64,000 nucleotides of DNA from Erwinia sp. E_sp_B01_1 (GTDB taxonomy: Bacteria; Pseudomonadota; Gammaproteobacteria; Enterobacterales; Enterobacteriaceae), in assembly GCF_036865545.1 (NCBI RefSeq), contig NZ_CP142208.1, positions 2,914,001 to 2,978,000 of the forward strand. Direction: 5' to 3'. Positions 40,065 through 49,678 of the stretch are shown piece after piece (position 1 is the stretch's first letter; each line of letters opens with the position of its first letter). Made by a program: the position numbers and the translations under genes. The notes under the pieces were generated by a model. The model ran no database searches. It saw only the letters and a list, made by a program, of their open reading frames with translations, and had not been told where the DNA came from.

Positions 40065-40196
40065 AGCACCCCTCATGATCTAAAAACCGATAGGATGGTA
40101 TAGCACGCTTTCCGCCAGCGACGCCAGCGATTTACCGGGCCATACCTTCCTGCGGCATAATCAATAACCGTAATAATATCAATGAGGAAGCAAAGA

Positions 40197-41513
40197 TCAG
40201 CCGAGCCTTCCGGTGGCGCGCGCCAGAGCAATATCAATAATATGCAGCGCCTCTTCCAGCTGGGAATCGCTGGTCACCAGCGGCGCCAGGAAACGGATGG
40301 TGCTGCGCTGGACACCACATTTGATCAGCAACAGCCCTTCCTGACAGGCACAGTCGAGAATTTTCTGCGTCAGCGCGGCATCCGGCTTGCCGGTTTCAAA
40401 GTCGATGATCTCCATCGCCCGCATAAAGCCAATGCCGCGCACGTCACCGATACAGGCGTATTTGTCGGCCAGTTGCTCCAGCCTGGCTTTTAGCTGATCG
40501 CCCAATTGGTTAGCGCGTTCCAGCAAATTCGTGTGTTCCAGCAGATCCAGTACCGCCAGCGAAGCCGCACAGGCCAGCGCGTTGCCGCCGTAAGTGCCGC
40601 CCAGGCCACCGGGCGTTGGCGCCTCCATCATCTCCGCTTTACCCACCACGCCTGAGATTGGCAGACCGCCGCCCAGGCTTTTGGCTACGGTGATCAGATC
40701 GGGCTGGATGCCGGTGTGCTGGAAGCCGAACATTTTGCCGGTGCGGCCAAAACCGGTCTGAACTTCATCACAAATCAGCACTATGCCATGCCGCGTGGTG
40801 ATCTCACGCAGCGCCTGCATAAACGCCGGGGATGCAGGCAGGAAGCCACCATCGCCCTGCACCGGTTCGATAATGATCGCCGCAACGCGTTCGGGCAGGA
40901 TCTGCACGGCAAACAGCGTATCCAGCGCTTTTAAGCAGTCCGCTTCCGAAATCCCCTGGAACGCATTGGGGAAAGGCACGCGATAAATATCGCCGGGAAA
41001 AGGACCAAAATTCTGTTTATAAGGCTGGCTCATACCGGTCAGCGTACAGCCTAATAATGTCCGGCCATGAAACGCGCCGTCAAAGGCAATAATGCCGGAT
41101 CGGTTAGTGTAAGAGCGGGCAATTTTCACCGCGTTTTCTACCGCTTCGGCCCCGCTGGTGAAGAAGACGCTTTTATATTTCTCTCCTGCTCCCACCAGCT
41201 TATTCAGCCGCTTTGCCAGTTCGATATAGGCCGGATAGGCCGCCACCTGAAAACAGGCGTGAGAAACCTGCTGTAACTGCTCCGTCACCGCGTTAATCAC
41301 CGCCGGATGGCTGTGCCCGACGTTCAGCACGCCGATACCTGCGACAAAATCTAAATAGCGGTTGCCCTCCACATCCCAGACTTCCGAACCTTTACCTTTG
41401 GCGATGACGACAGGGTGCGCGGTGACTATGCCGCGGGGAATATGCTCGTCACGAGCATCAAGAAATAACGCGTTATCCGAAAATGTCTGCTGCTCAGCCA
41501 GTAAATTGTGCAT
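40197..41513 (-). CDS. gabT: 4-aminobutyrate aminotransferase (GabT-like)
   Basis: 438 residues of class III aminotransferase. PLP region GAFHGRTLLGCTLTG, DEVQTGFGRTG and Schiff-base Lys in ITVAKSLGGGLPISG. It converts GABA and 2-oxoglutarate to succinate semialdehyde and glutamate. Close in design to E. coli GabT (426). I prefer ATG 41513 (MHNLLAEQQ), preceded by AGGAG. The semialdehyde would be used by the GabD-like enzyme at 53526. Confidence 0.87.
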   Translation of the reverse strand: MHNLLAEQQTFSDNALFLDARDEHIPRGIVTAHPVVIAKGKGSEVWDVEGNRYLDFVAGIGVLNVGHSHPAVINAVTEQLQQVSHACFQVAAYPAYIELAKRLNKLVGAGEKYKSVFFTSGAEAVENAVKIARSYTNRSGIIAFDGAFHGRTLLGCTLTGMSQPYKQNFGPFPGDIYRVPFPNAFQGISEADCLKALDTLFAVQILPERVAAIIIEPVQGDGGFLPASPAFMQALREITTRHGIVLICDEVQTGFGRTGKMFGFQHTGIQPDLITVAKSLGGGLPISGVVGKAEMMEAPTPGGLGGTYGGNALACAASLAVLDLLEHTNLLERANQLGDQLKARLEQLADKYACIGDVRGIGFMRAMEIIDFETGKPDAALTQKILDCACQEGLLLIKCGVQRSTIRFLAPLVTSDSQLEEALHIIDIALARATGRLG

Positions 41514-41570
41514 CTCTCTCCTCATCGGTATGACATTTATGGGTCAAGTATCGCAATAAGCCTGTTGATC

Positions 41571-41597
41571 CTGCTGCCGTAATAGCGCCGGCAGCAG
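41571..41597 (-). terminator. Stem-loop after the M20 amidohydrolase
   Basis: CTGCTGCCG and CGGCAGCAG form a perfect 9-bp stem 34 nt past the M20 stop. There is no T-run on the minus strand, so it is only a possible terminator or mRNA end. Confidence 0.45.
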
Positions 41598-41630
41598 CAT
41601 TAACTGTTGAAAAGCGGGACAATCCGACGC

Positions 41631-42764
41631 TTATATTTTCGCGCTGAGCGTGCCGCGCACCACTTCGCAGAACCAGCTGATGCCATAAGGGATGACGTCG
41701 TCATTGAAGTCGTAGGCGGAATGGTGCAGCGGGCGGCTCTGTGCCGAGCCCAGCCACAGATAGGCACCGGGCACCGCCTGCAACATAAAGGAGAAGTCTT
41801 CGGAGGTCAGTGCGGGTTTGGGTGCCTCAGCGGTTTTCAGCCCGGCACGTTCTGCTGCAAGCAAGGCAAGGCTTGCCTGCTGTGCGCTGTTGACGGTAGC
41901 GGGATAGTAGCGGTTGTAGACCACTTCCGCCTGAAGCCCCTGGGCTGCCGTGACGTGTTCGGCCATTTCGCGCAGGCGTTTTTCAATCACATCCTGTACC
42001 GCCGGACTGAAAGTGCGCACCGTGCCGGTGAGGGTAGCCTGGGCCGGGATCATATTGTGCGAGAAGCCGCCGTTGATACGGGTTACCGTCAGCAGGGCGG
42101 GCTCACACGGGTCCACGGCACGCGCCACGATGGTGTTGAGTTGCACCACCAGTTCGCTGGTGGCCAGCAGCGTGTCCGGGCTGAGGTGCGGCTGCGCGGC
42201 ATGGCCGCCGCCGCCCTTTACGGTGATATCGAAGCGATCTGCCGCTGCCATTATCGGGCCCGGACGGGTCTGGGCTGTCCCCAGCGGCAGCTCCGGCCAG
42301 TTATGCACCGCATATACCGCCTCACAGGGAAAGCGGGTAAACAGGCCGTCGTCGATCATCGCCTTCGCCCCTGCCAGCCCCTCTTCCGCTGGCTGAAAGA
42401 TAAAGACCACGGTGCCATCAAAATCGCGTGAGTGTGCCAGCGCTTCTGCGGCCCCCAGCAGCATAGTGGTATGGCCGTCATGCCCGCAGGCGTGGCAGCG
42501 TCCGGGCTGCTGGCTTTTCCATGCCTGGCTACCGGCATCGTCCATCGGCAGCGCATCCATATCCGCGCGCAGGCCAATCATCCGGCTGCTGGTGCCGCAG
42601 CGCAGCACGCCGACCACACCGGTTTTACCGATCCCCCGGTGGACTTCGATATCCAGCGCGGTAAGAAAATCCGCCACAATTCCGGCGGTACGGTGCTCAG
42701 CAAACCCCAGTTCCGGGTTCGCATGCAGGTCACGCCGCAGCGCGACTAAATGGTCCGTGTTCAT
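41631..42764 (-). CDS. M20-family amidohydrolase (hippurate/N-acyl amino acid type)
   Basis: 377 residues. Metal ligands appear in CHACGHDGH (the Cys-His pair and His), EE in FQPAEEGLAGA, and His near the end (PLHHSAYDFND). Members remove acyl groups from amino acids and amines. It is the last gene of the long operon, 1 nt after the dehydrogenase. It would free the amino group before aminotransferase action (inference). Confidence 0.86.
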   Translation of the reverse strand: MNTDHLVALRRDLHANPELGFAEHRTAGIVADFLTALDIEVHRGIGKTGVVGVLRCGTSSRMIGLRADMDALPMDDAGSQAWKSQQPGRCHACGHDGHTTMLLGAAEALAHSRDFDGTVVFIFQPAEEGLAGAKAMIDDGLFTRFPCEAVYAVHNWPELPLGTAQTRPGPIMAAADRFDITVKGGGGHAAQPHLSPDTLLATSELVVQLNTIVARAVDPCEPALLTVTRINGGFSHNMIPAQATLTGTVRTFSPAVQDVIEKRLREMAEHVTAAQGLQAEVVYNRYYPATVNSAQQASLALLAAERAGLKTAEAPKPALTSEDFSFMLQAVPGAYLWLGSAQSRPLHHSAYDFNDDVIPYGISWFCEVVRGTLSAKI

Positions 42765-42765
42765 C

Positions 42766-43692
42766 TCAGTATCCCCGTTCTCTGTCTACCAGACCGTTCA
42801 TCTGTTCGCCCTGCTCAAACCGGCGGATGTTCTCCAGCAACGCCTGCACCGCGCTCTCCGGCTGCGTCTGGCTGGCAATGTGCGGCGTCAGCCAGATTGC
42901 CGGGTGGCTCCAGAACGGGTGCCCTTCCGGCAGCGGCTCGGGCGTGGTGACGTCGATCACCGCAGCGCTGAGCTGGCCGCTCTCCAGCGCCTCCAGCAGA
43001 TGCTGCTGGTTCAGGTGTTTACCCCGGCCCACCTGCACCAGTGAAGCGCCCTCTGGTAGCTGGCTGAACAGGGCGTGGTTGAGGATCTCTTCCGTGGCCG
43101 CCGTCAGCGGTAGCAGGCAGATCAGGATATCGGTACGGGCCAGAAACGCGCCCAGTTGCGCTTCGCCAGCGTAGCTGTGCACGCCGGGCAGCGTTTTGGC
43201 CGAGCGGCTCCAGCCTGCACAGTCAAAGCCCAGCGCTACCAGCGGTTTGAGGGCGGCTTCGCCTAATGCGCCGACGCCCATCACCCCTACCCGACGGCGG
43301 GAAGCGATCTGGCCCGGATGTTCGTGCCACACCTGTAGCCGTTGCTGATGCAGATAACGTGGCATATCACGGTGCAACCCCAGCACGGCAAAGGTGACAT
43401 ATTCCACCATCCCGCTGGTGAGGCCAGGTTCAATCATCCGCACTACCGGCAGTTCCGGCGGCAGGCTGGCGTAATCAAACTGATCCGCTCCGGCACCGAC
43501 AGAGAACAGCACTTTGAGATTGGGAAACTTCCCGAGGATGTTCTCCGGCGGCTGCCAGGCCACCAGGTAGTCCACCTCTTCGGGATTACCGGTGTCGGGC
43601 CACTGGCGGAAGGTCGCTTCCGGGGCCAGCTTAGCCAGCAGTTCAGCCCAGACCCGGCCCCGTTCGGCTGAGGATTTATAGACAATATTCAT
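42766..43692 (-). CDS. D-2-hydroxyacid dehydrogenase (GhrA-like)
   Basis: 308 residues. Rossmann signature VGVMGVGALGEA (142-153) and the PHIASQTQ loop with the catalytic His. E. coli GhrA (312) reduces glyoxylate and hydroxypyruvate. I chose the ATG at 43692 (MNIVYKSSAERG), which overlaps the upstream stop; an upstream in-frame ATG at 43746 falls inside the previous gene. Confidence 0.85.
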   Translation of the reverse strand: MNIVYKSSAERGRVWAELLAKLAPEATFRQWPDTGNPEEVDYLVAWQPPENILGKFPNLKVLFSVGAGADQFDYASLPPELPVVRMIEPGLTSGMVEYVTFAVLGLHRDMPRYLHQQRLQVWHEHPGQIASRRRVGVMGVGALGEAALKPLVALGFDCAGWSRSAKTLPGVHSYAGEAQLGAFLARTDILICLLPLTAATEEILNHALFSQLPEGASLVQVGRGKHLNQQHLLEALESGQLSAAVIDVTTPEPLPEGHPFWSHPAIWLTPHIASQTQPESAVQALLENIRRFEQGEQMNGLVDRERGY

Positions 43693-44534
43693 CAGGCCAT
43701 CGCCTGCGACATCAGACCGAAAGTTTTCATGCCCGCAGGCTGCCACGGCGTGCCTTTATACATGGTGACGGGGGCATCAACCTGTGGCAGGCCCAGCGTG
43801 TTGAGCCAGTCGCCCAGGCCGCATTCGTTGTCAGTATCAATACGCACAAACTCTCCCTGTAAACCGGCTAGCAGCGCGGTGACCAGCACTTTGGCACGAT
43901 CCAGATCGCGGCAGATAACCGGCCCCACGGCATAGCCATGCCCGAAACGACGCAGGCAGGCAAACCCGACGACCACGCCCTGCTCTTCCAGCAGCAGCGT
44001 GCGTTCGGCGCCCTCCACCAGGCTGGCAATCAGCGCCGGACGGTACTGCCCGTGCGCCTGCTGATCCAGCTCCGTCATCAGCCCGACATCTTTCTGGCTG
44101 GCCGGACGCAGAAGCTGCCCCTGCTCCGGTGCCAGCGGGATCACCTCGCCCAGCTCACGGCACTGGTGCTGCTCAATAAACCCGGTAGCGACAAAGCCCA
44201 GCTTTTCGTACAGCGGCTTGCCCATTGCTGTGGCGTGCAGCCGCACGTTGGATCCTTCCAGCTTCTGTAGCATCGTCTGCATCAGCTGTTTGCCAATCCC
44301 TTTGCCCTGCGCCTGGTCCGCAACAATGACCAGGCCCAGTGAGGCATAATCATGGCCCCAGCGCCAGAAGATGGCCGTACCCAGCAGCTCCCCTTCGTGC
44401 TCGGCAACCACGCCTTCACCCAGTTGCAGAGCCTGCTGCCAGTCCGCCAGCCGGTGCGGCCATTTCAGCTGCTGTGTTAAAGCAAAAGCCTGTTCAAGGT
44501 GCCTTTCCTGCATTGCCGTAATCTGAATCGTCAT
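43692..44534 (-). CDS. Tandem GNAT acetyltransferase
   Basis: 280 residues with two GNAT domains: the first carries an intact acetyl-CoA loop (VADQAQGKGIGKQLM, ~72-86); the second is diverged (VVVGFACLRRFGHGYAVGPV). Inserted between the ABC transporter and the dehydrogenase. Possible acetylation of the imported amine. Confidence 0.8.
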   Translation of the reverse strand: MTIQITAMQERHLEQAFALTQQLKWPHRLADWQQALQLGEGVVAEHEGELLGTAIFWRWGHDYASLGLVIVADQAQGKGIGKQLMQTMLQKLEGSNVRLHATAMGKPLYEKLGFVATGFIEQHQCRELGEVIPLAPEQGQLLRPASQKDVGLMTELDQQAHGQYRPALIASLVEGAERTLLLEEQGVVVGFACLRRFGHGYAVGPVICRDLDRAKVLVTALLAGLQGEFVRIDTDNECGLGDWLNTLGLPQVDAPVTMYKGTPWQPAGMKTFGLMSQAMA

Positions 44535-44564
44535 GCTTTTCTCCTTTCCATCCTGTCCGGTCAG

Positions 44565-46229
44565 CTAAAGCGCAATGTCGCTGGATTCATGTTCGTCCAG
44601 CCAGCCCTGGCGCAGTTCCGGTACGGCGCGCTTCAGGCGTTCGTAATAGAGTTCTGTCGAAGGTTTGTCATAATCGGCGCGGCTGACCTGGGTCACCATC
44701 CGGCCATTCTGCACCACGATAATGTCGTCACAGACCGAGCGCACCGCGTGCAAATCGTGGCTGATAAACATAACAGAAAGCCCCAGCTCGCGGCGCAGCT
44801 CGGTAATTAAATCCAGCACCGCCGCAGCCACCACCGTATCCAGCGCGGAGGTCACTTCGTCACACAGGATCAGGTCCGGTTCGGCTGCCAGCGCACGGGC
44901 AAGATTCACGCGTTGCTTCTGCCCGCCGGAAAGCGCCCAGGGGCGACGCCACAGCACGTTGCGCGGTAGCCTGACCAGATCCAGCAGCTGAAACAGCCGT
45001 TTTTCCAGCGCCGCGCCGCGCAGCCCGTGGAACAACTTCAGCGGACGGCTGAGGATAGTGGCGACGTTGTGCGCCGGATTCAGCGCCGTATCGGCCATCT
45101 GGAATACATACTGGATGCGGCGCAGTTCGTTCTCCGGCCGCTTGAGCATATCCGCCGCAATATAGTGGCCGTTAAACAGGATGTGGCCGCTGGAGGGGGC
45201 ATTCATTCCGGCAATCACATGGGCCAGCGTGGTTTTGCCCGACCCGGATTCGCCGATGATGCCGATTGCCTGACCGCGCCAGAGTTTGAAGTTAATGTCT
45301 GAGAGAATGGGGATTTTCGGCTGCCCCTGGCTGTCCAGCGGGCCATAGCCAGCCGAGAGATCGCGCACTTCCAGCATCGGCTGTACGCTCTCATCGGGCG
45401 TTATCCACGGACTGGGACGCTGCTTAAGTTTTGCCGCCTCCAGCAGCAGATGGCTGTATTCCGCCTGCGGCGCACGAAGCAGCGCTTCAGTGGTGCCATA
45501 TTCGGCAATCCTGCCCTTCAGCAGCACCAGAATGCGGTCGGCCATCTGCGCTACTACGGCCAGATCGTGGCTGACGTAGATGGCGGTCATGCCGCGCTGG
45601 CGTACCACGCGACGAAACACTTTCAGCACTTCCACCTGAGTAGTGACATCCAGCGCGGTGGTAGGCTCATCCAGGATCACCACTTCGGGATCGCTGATCA
45701 GCGCCATCGCCGTCATCAGGCGCTGCAACTGCCCGCCAGAGACCTGATGGGGATAGCGTTTGCCGATGGTGTCGGGATTGGGCAGCGCCAGCTCGCGGAA
45801 TAAAATCACCGCTTTCTTTTCCGCTTCCGCCCGGCTCATGATGCCGTGGATCACCACCGGCTCCACCACCTGGTCCATGATTTTCATCGCCGGATTAAAG
45901 GAGGCGGCGGCACTCTGGGCGATATAGGCCACTTTGTTGCCGCGAAACGCACACTGCTGTTGGGGCGTCAGCGCGGTGACATCCGTTCCGGCAATATGGA
46001 TGCTGCCTTCGGCAATGTGACAGCCGTGGCGGGCATACCCCATCAACGCCAGCGCGATGGTGGTTTTGCCAGAGCCGGACTCGCCAATCAGCGCCAGCAC
46101 TTCGCCTTTTTGCACGGTAAAACGAATATCGGAAACCAGCGGGATCTCATGGCCATCTTCAGCGTGGGCGATCACCCGTAAATTTTCTACCGCCACAACC
46201 GGGCTGGCACTGTGTGGTGTCACGTTCAT
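44565..46229 (-). CDS. Fused dipeptide/oligopeptide ABC transporter ATPase (two nucleotide-binding domains)
   Basis: 554 residues equal to DppD and DppF joined. Two Walker A motifs (GESGSGKTT at 49-57 and again near 325), two signatures (VSGGQLQRL and LSGGQKQRV) and two Walker B/D-loops (VVILDEPTTALDV and LILCDEVTSALDT). It drives the permease pair encoded upstream. The stop/start overlap with the permease is 4 nt. Confidence 0.9.
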   Translation of the reverse strand: MNVTPHSASPVVAVENLRVIAHAEDGHEIPLVSDIRFTVQKGEVLALIGESGSGKTTIALALMGYARHGCHIAEGSIHIAGTDVTALTPQQQCAFRGNKVAYIAQSAAASFNPAMKIMDQVVEPVVIHGIMSRAEAEKKAVILFRELALPNPDTIGKRYPHQVSGGQLQRLMTAMALISDPEVVILDEPTTALDVTTQVEVLKVFRRVVRQRGMTAIYVSHDLAVVAQMADRILVLLKGRIAEYGTTEALLRAPQAEYSHLLLEAAKLKQRPSPWITPDESVQPMLEVRDLSAGYGPLDSQGQPKIPILSDINFKLWRGQAIGIIGESGSGKTTLAHVIAGMNAPSSGHILFNGHYIAADMLKRPENELRRIQYVFQMADTALNPAHNVATILSRPLKLFHGLRGAALEKRLFQLLDLVRLPRNVLWRRPWALSGGQKQRVNLARALAAEPDLILCDEVTSALDTVVAAAVLDLITELRRELGLSVMFISHDLHAVRSVCDDIIVVQNGRMVTQVSRADYDKPSTELYYERLKRAVPELRQGWLDEHESSDIAL

Positions 46230-47077
46230 GCTACCCCCTTCGCCGGGCTGATGGGACGCATCGCCTGAAGGCTGTCGATAAACAGGTTGGCACCGATAGT
46301 CAGGCTGGCAATGGCCAGCGCAGGCATCAGCACCGCCGGAGAGCCATCAAACAGCCCCTGCAGATTTTCACGCACTAAGGTGCCCCAGTCGGCATAAGGT
46401 GGCTGCACGCCCAGGCCGAGGAAGCTCAAACCGCTGAGCAGCAGCACAATGTAGACAAAGCGCAGACCAAAATCGGTCAGCATCGGGTGCAGCATATTGG
46501 GCAGAATATCGTGAATGGCGATGTAAAAGCGGCTCTCGCCACGCAGGCGGGAAGCGCGCACGTAATCCATTGAACGCAGGCTGGAGGCCATGGCATAGGC
46601 GATACGGTAAGCGCCAGGCCAGTAGGTAAAGACGGCGGTGACCACCAGCATCGGCAGCGAGGAACCAAATACCGCCACAATCATCAGCGCCAGGATTTTG
46701 CCCGGCAGCACCAGCAGCGCATCGTTGACGCGGCCCAGGATCTCTTCCAGCCAGCGCCCGGCCACGGCGGCCATCAGGGCCAGCAGCGTGCCGGTCAGGC
46801 TGGCCAATACCGCCGCGCCCAGCGCCAGACCGATTGAGTAGCGCGCACCAAACAGAATGCGGCTGAGCATATCCCGGCCCAGATAATCGGTGCCGAACCA
46901 GAACTCCTTGCTGATGCCGCCCAGCATCGGCCCCACGCCGATATCTTCAAGCTTGTAAGGTGCCAGCGCGACGCCAAACACCGCCAGAAAGATCCAGACC
47001 AGAGTGATCAGCAGACCGGCGCGGCCGCTGACCGTGAGGGATAAAAAGAAGCGCCAGGGTAACGTGAGTGCGTTCAT
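46226..47077 (-). CDS. DppC-like ABC permease
   Basis: 283 residues with about six transmembrane helices and the EAA-type loop (ASRLRGESRFYIAIHDILPN). Start at 47077 (MNALTLPWRFFLS) overlaps the stop of the partner permease (TGATG). Confidence 0.88.
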   Translation of the reverse strand: MNALTLPWRFFLSLTVSGRAGLLITLVWIFLAVFGVALAPYKLEDIGVGPMLGGISKEFWFGTDYLGRDMLSRILFGARYSIGLALGAAVLASLTGTLLALMAAVAGRWLEEILGRVNDALLVLPGKILALMIVAVFGSSLPMLVVTAVFTYWPGAYRIAYAMASSLRSMDYVRASRLRGESRFYIAIHDILPNMLHPMLTDFGLRFVYIVLLLSGLSFLGLGVQPPYADWGTLVRENLQGLFDGSPAVLMPALAIASLTIGANLFIDSLQAMRPISPAKGVA

Positions 47078-48036
47078 CAGCCCCTCCATTTAGGATTGAA
47101 TGCGATGGTGAGGATATCTGCCATCAGCAGCAGCACCAGGTAGCACACCGCAAACACCATCACGCAGAGCTGCACTACCGGCAGGTCGCGGTTGCTGACG
47201 GCATCCACCAGCTGGCTTGCCAGCCCCGGATAGCTGAAGATGCTTTCGATAATGATCACCCCGCCGAACAGGTAAGAGAGGCTCAGCGAAATGGCGTTGG
47301 CGATAGGCCCTACGGCATTAGGCAGCGCATGACGCAGTATGGCGCGCAGCGGTGAGACGCCTTTCAGCAGCGTCATCTCCAGATAAGGGCTTTCCATCTG
47401 ATTTATCAGCGCCGAGCGGGTCATGCGCGCCATCTGGGCCACCAGCACGCAGCACAGGGTTAACACCGGCAGCGCGTAGGCTTTGAGGTAGCTGAGGATA
47501 TCCGGGGCGGGTGTGCCCAGCGACATCGCAGGAACCCAGTGCAGCTTCACGGCAAACACAATCACCGCAATGGTCGCTACCAGAAATTCCGGGACGGCAA
47601 CCACAGCCATGGTGCCGACCATCAGGCCGCGATCGAACAGCGATCCCCGCTTCATCGCCGCCGTAAGGCCAATCATCAGCGCCAGCGGCACGGAGACCAG
47701 GGTGGTGATCCCCGCCAGTTCAAAGGTGGCGGGAATACGCTGGGCCACCAGTTGAGAAACCGGCAGATGGCTGGCGAACGAGGTGCCGAAGTCGCCGTGC
47801 AGCATGCCGCCCAGCCAGCTCAGATAGCGCATCAGCAGCGGCTTATCCAGCCCCAGCTGCTGGCGTAACGCCGCCACCGTTTCCGGCGTGGCGTTCTGCC
47901 CCAGCATCATCTGCGCGGCATCGCCGGGCAGCATACTGGTGACAAAAAACACCAGCGCCGAGACAATCAGCAGCGTCAGCATGCCGGCACCGCAGCGCCG
48001 GGCAATCAGGAAGAGCATGTAACGGTTCATCGGCAT
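47077..48036 (-). CDS. DppB-like ABC permease
   Basis: 319 residues. The N-terminal RRCGAGMLTLLIVSALVFFV helix and the AILRHALPNAVGPI EAA loop are the family pattern. Forms the membrane channel with the DppC-like protein. Confidence 0.88.
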   Translation of the reverse strand: MPMNRYMLFLIARRCGAGMLTLLIVSALVFFVTSMLPGDAAQMMLGQNATPETVAALRQQLGLDKPLLMRYLSWLGGMLHGDFGTSFASHLPVSQLVAQRIPATFELAGITTLVSVPLALMIGLTAAMKRGSLFDRGLMVGTMAVVAVPEFLVATIAVIVFAVKLHWVPAMSLGTPAPDILSYLKAYALPVLTLCCVLVAQMARMTRSALINQMESPYLEMTLLKGVSPLRAILRHALPNAVGPIANAISLSLSYLFGGVIIIESIFSYPGLASQLVDAVSNRDLPVVQLCVMVFAVCYLVLLLMADILTIAFNPKWRG

Positions 48037-48044
48037 TCTCCTTA

Positions 48045-49649
48045 TCAGGAAGCGAGCCAGGCAAACTCGTGGAAGCGATAGCCCATCATCATGCCCGATG
48101 GCCAGGCTTCCACCCCTTTCACCTTGCTGCTGTGTCCGTCCAGCGAGCTGATGAAGGTGGGGATGATCGTGCCGCAGTGATCGTAAATCAGCTTCTGCAT
48201 GTCGCCATACATCTGCTTGCGTTTGCCCTGGTCACTTTCGCCACGCGCCGCCAGCACCAGCTGGTCAAACTGGGGGTTTTTCCAGCCGGACTCGTTGTTA
48301 GGCGCGTCGGACAGATAGAACTGTGAGAGCAGCAGATCGATAGTGGGACGGGGGTTGATTGAGCCGTAGCCCACCGGATCTTTGGTCCAGTGGGTTGACC
48401 AGTAGCCGTCATAAGGAACGCGACGGACGTTGAAATTCATTCCGGCGGAGCGGCCCAGTTGCTGAATCAGCTGCCCTCCCTCTACCGACCCTTCAATGTT
48501 CTGGGTAGTGATGATTTCAGCCGAAGCTCCGGCCATGCCGGCTTTCTTGATGTGGTATTTGGCCTTTTCAATATCCAGCGGGCGCTGCGGCAGATCCTTG
48601 TTGTACATCGGATGCCACGGCGGCACCGGCGTATCGTTGGCTACCTGACCAAAGCCCTGCATCACGGTCTTCACCATCATTTCGCGCGGCTGGAGGTATT
48701 TCATCGCCAGCACAAAATCTTCGTTGCTGCCCGGCTTCATGTCGGTGCGGATAATCAGGTTGGTGTACATGCCGGATTTGCTTTCCAGCACGCCAAACTG
48801 ACCGGACTGACGCAGGCGCTTCACATCGTTTGAGGTCAGGGTTGCCACAATATGCAGGTCGCCGGACATCAGGGCGTTAACGCGCGCGGCCTGATCGGTC
48901 ACCCCCATCAGCTCCACTTCATCCAGATGCGGCAGGCCTGGCTTCCAGTAATTCGGGTTTTTCACCCCTACGGTGCTGACGCCAGGGTTAAAGGCTTTCA
49001 TTTTGTATGGCCCGGTGCCCACGCCTTTGCTGAAATCTTTGGTGCCGTCCTGAACGATCAGGAACGGGCTGGTCGCCAGTACGGTCGGAATATCAAAATT
49101 AGGCTGAGTCAGTACCAGGGTCAGTTCGGTGGGGCTGGCTGCGGTCAGGCTGCTGAACTGCTTAGCCTGACTGATGGCCACAGAGGCCACTGCCGGATCT
49201 TTGTGGCGGGTAAGGGAGTAAATCACGTCCTGGGTGGTCAGGGCCTTGCCATCGTGGAAAGTGACGCCCGGACGCAGTTTGATCTGCCAGGTGATGCCAT
49301 CGCTGCTTTCAATGGATTCTGCCAGCGCCGGTTTGGCGGCCAGGGATTTATCCAGCTCGGTCAGGCCGCTGTAGAACATAAACTGACGACAGTAGTCGCC
49401 GCTGTTGCTGCCTTTGGCCGGGTCCAGCGTATCGGTGGCGGAAGCGTTCGCCACGGCAGCGCGCATTTTGCCGCCCTTTACCGGGTTTTCAGCGGCAAAG
49501 CTCATCTCCGGAAAACCGATCAGGCCGGTGCTCATCACCGCGCCTGCCGAGAGCAGTTTCATCATCCCGCGTCGGGTGATCGACACATCATTAATGGCCT
49601 GCGTTAAAGATGGGGTAACACGGCTAAATTCTTTGCGAAATTTACTCAT
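48045..49649 (-). CDS. Periplasmic solute-binding protein, family 5, with twin-arginine signal
   Basis: 534 residues. A twin-arginine signal (ITRRGMMKLLSAGAVM, about residues 25-40) shows export of the folded protein by Tat. The rest is an extracellular solute-binding protein family 5 (peptide, opine or nickel type) with TGPYKMKAF and the C-terminal YDHCGTIIPTF. ATG at 49649 is chosen over a GTG at 49655 because GAGGG lies before it. Confidence 0.88.
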   Translation of the reverse strand: MSKFRKEFSRVTPSLTQAINDVSITRRGMMKLLSAGAVMSTGLIGFPEMSFAAENPVKGGKMRAAVANASATDTLDPAKGSNSGDYCRQFMFYSGLTELDKSLAAKPALAESIESSDGITWQIKLRPGVTFHDGKALTTQDVIYSLTRHKDPAVASVAISQAKQFSSLTAASPTELTLVLTQPNFDIPTVLATSPFLIVQDGTKDFSKGVGTGPYKMKAFNPGVSTVGVKNPNYWKPGLPHLDEVELMGVTDQAARVNALMSGDLHIVATLTSNDVKRLRQSGQFGVLESKSGMYTNLIIRTDMKPGSNEDFVLAMKYLQPREMMVKTVMQGFGQVANDTPVPPWHPMYNKDLPQRPLDIEKAKYHIKKAGMAGASAEIITTQNIEGSVEGGQLIQQLGRSAGMNFNVRRVPYDGYWSTHWTKDPVGYGSINPRPTIDLLLSQFYLSDAPNNESGWKNPQFDQLVLAARGESDQGKRKQMYGDMQKLIYDHCGTIIPTFISSLDGHSSKVKGVEAWPSGMMMGYRFHEFAWLAS

Positions 49650-49678
49650 CTGCACACCCTCAAAATCGAACGTTAAAC

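Noticed and set aside
48852..49607. Plus-strand frame of 251 codons opposite the binding protein.
   Set aside because: Antisense to a Tat-exported solute-binding protein and without start signals.
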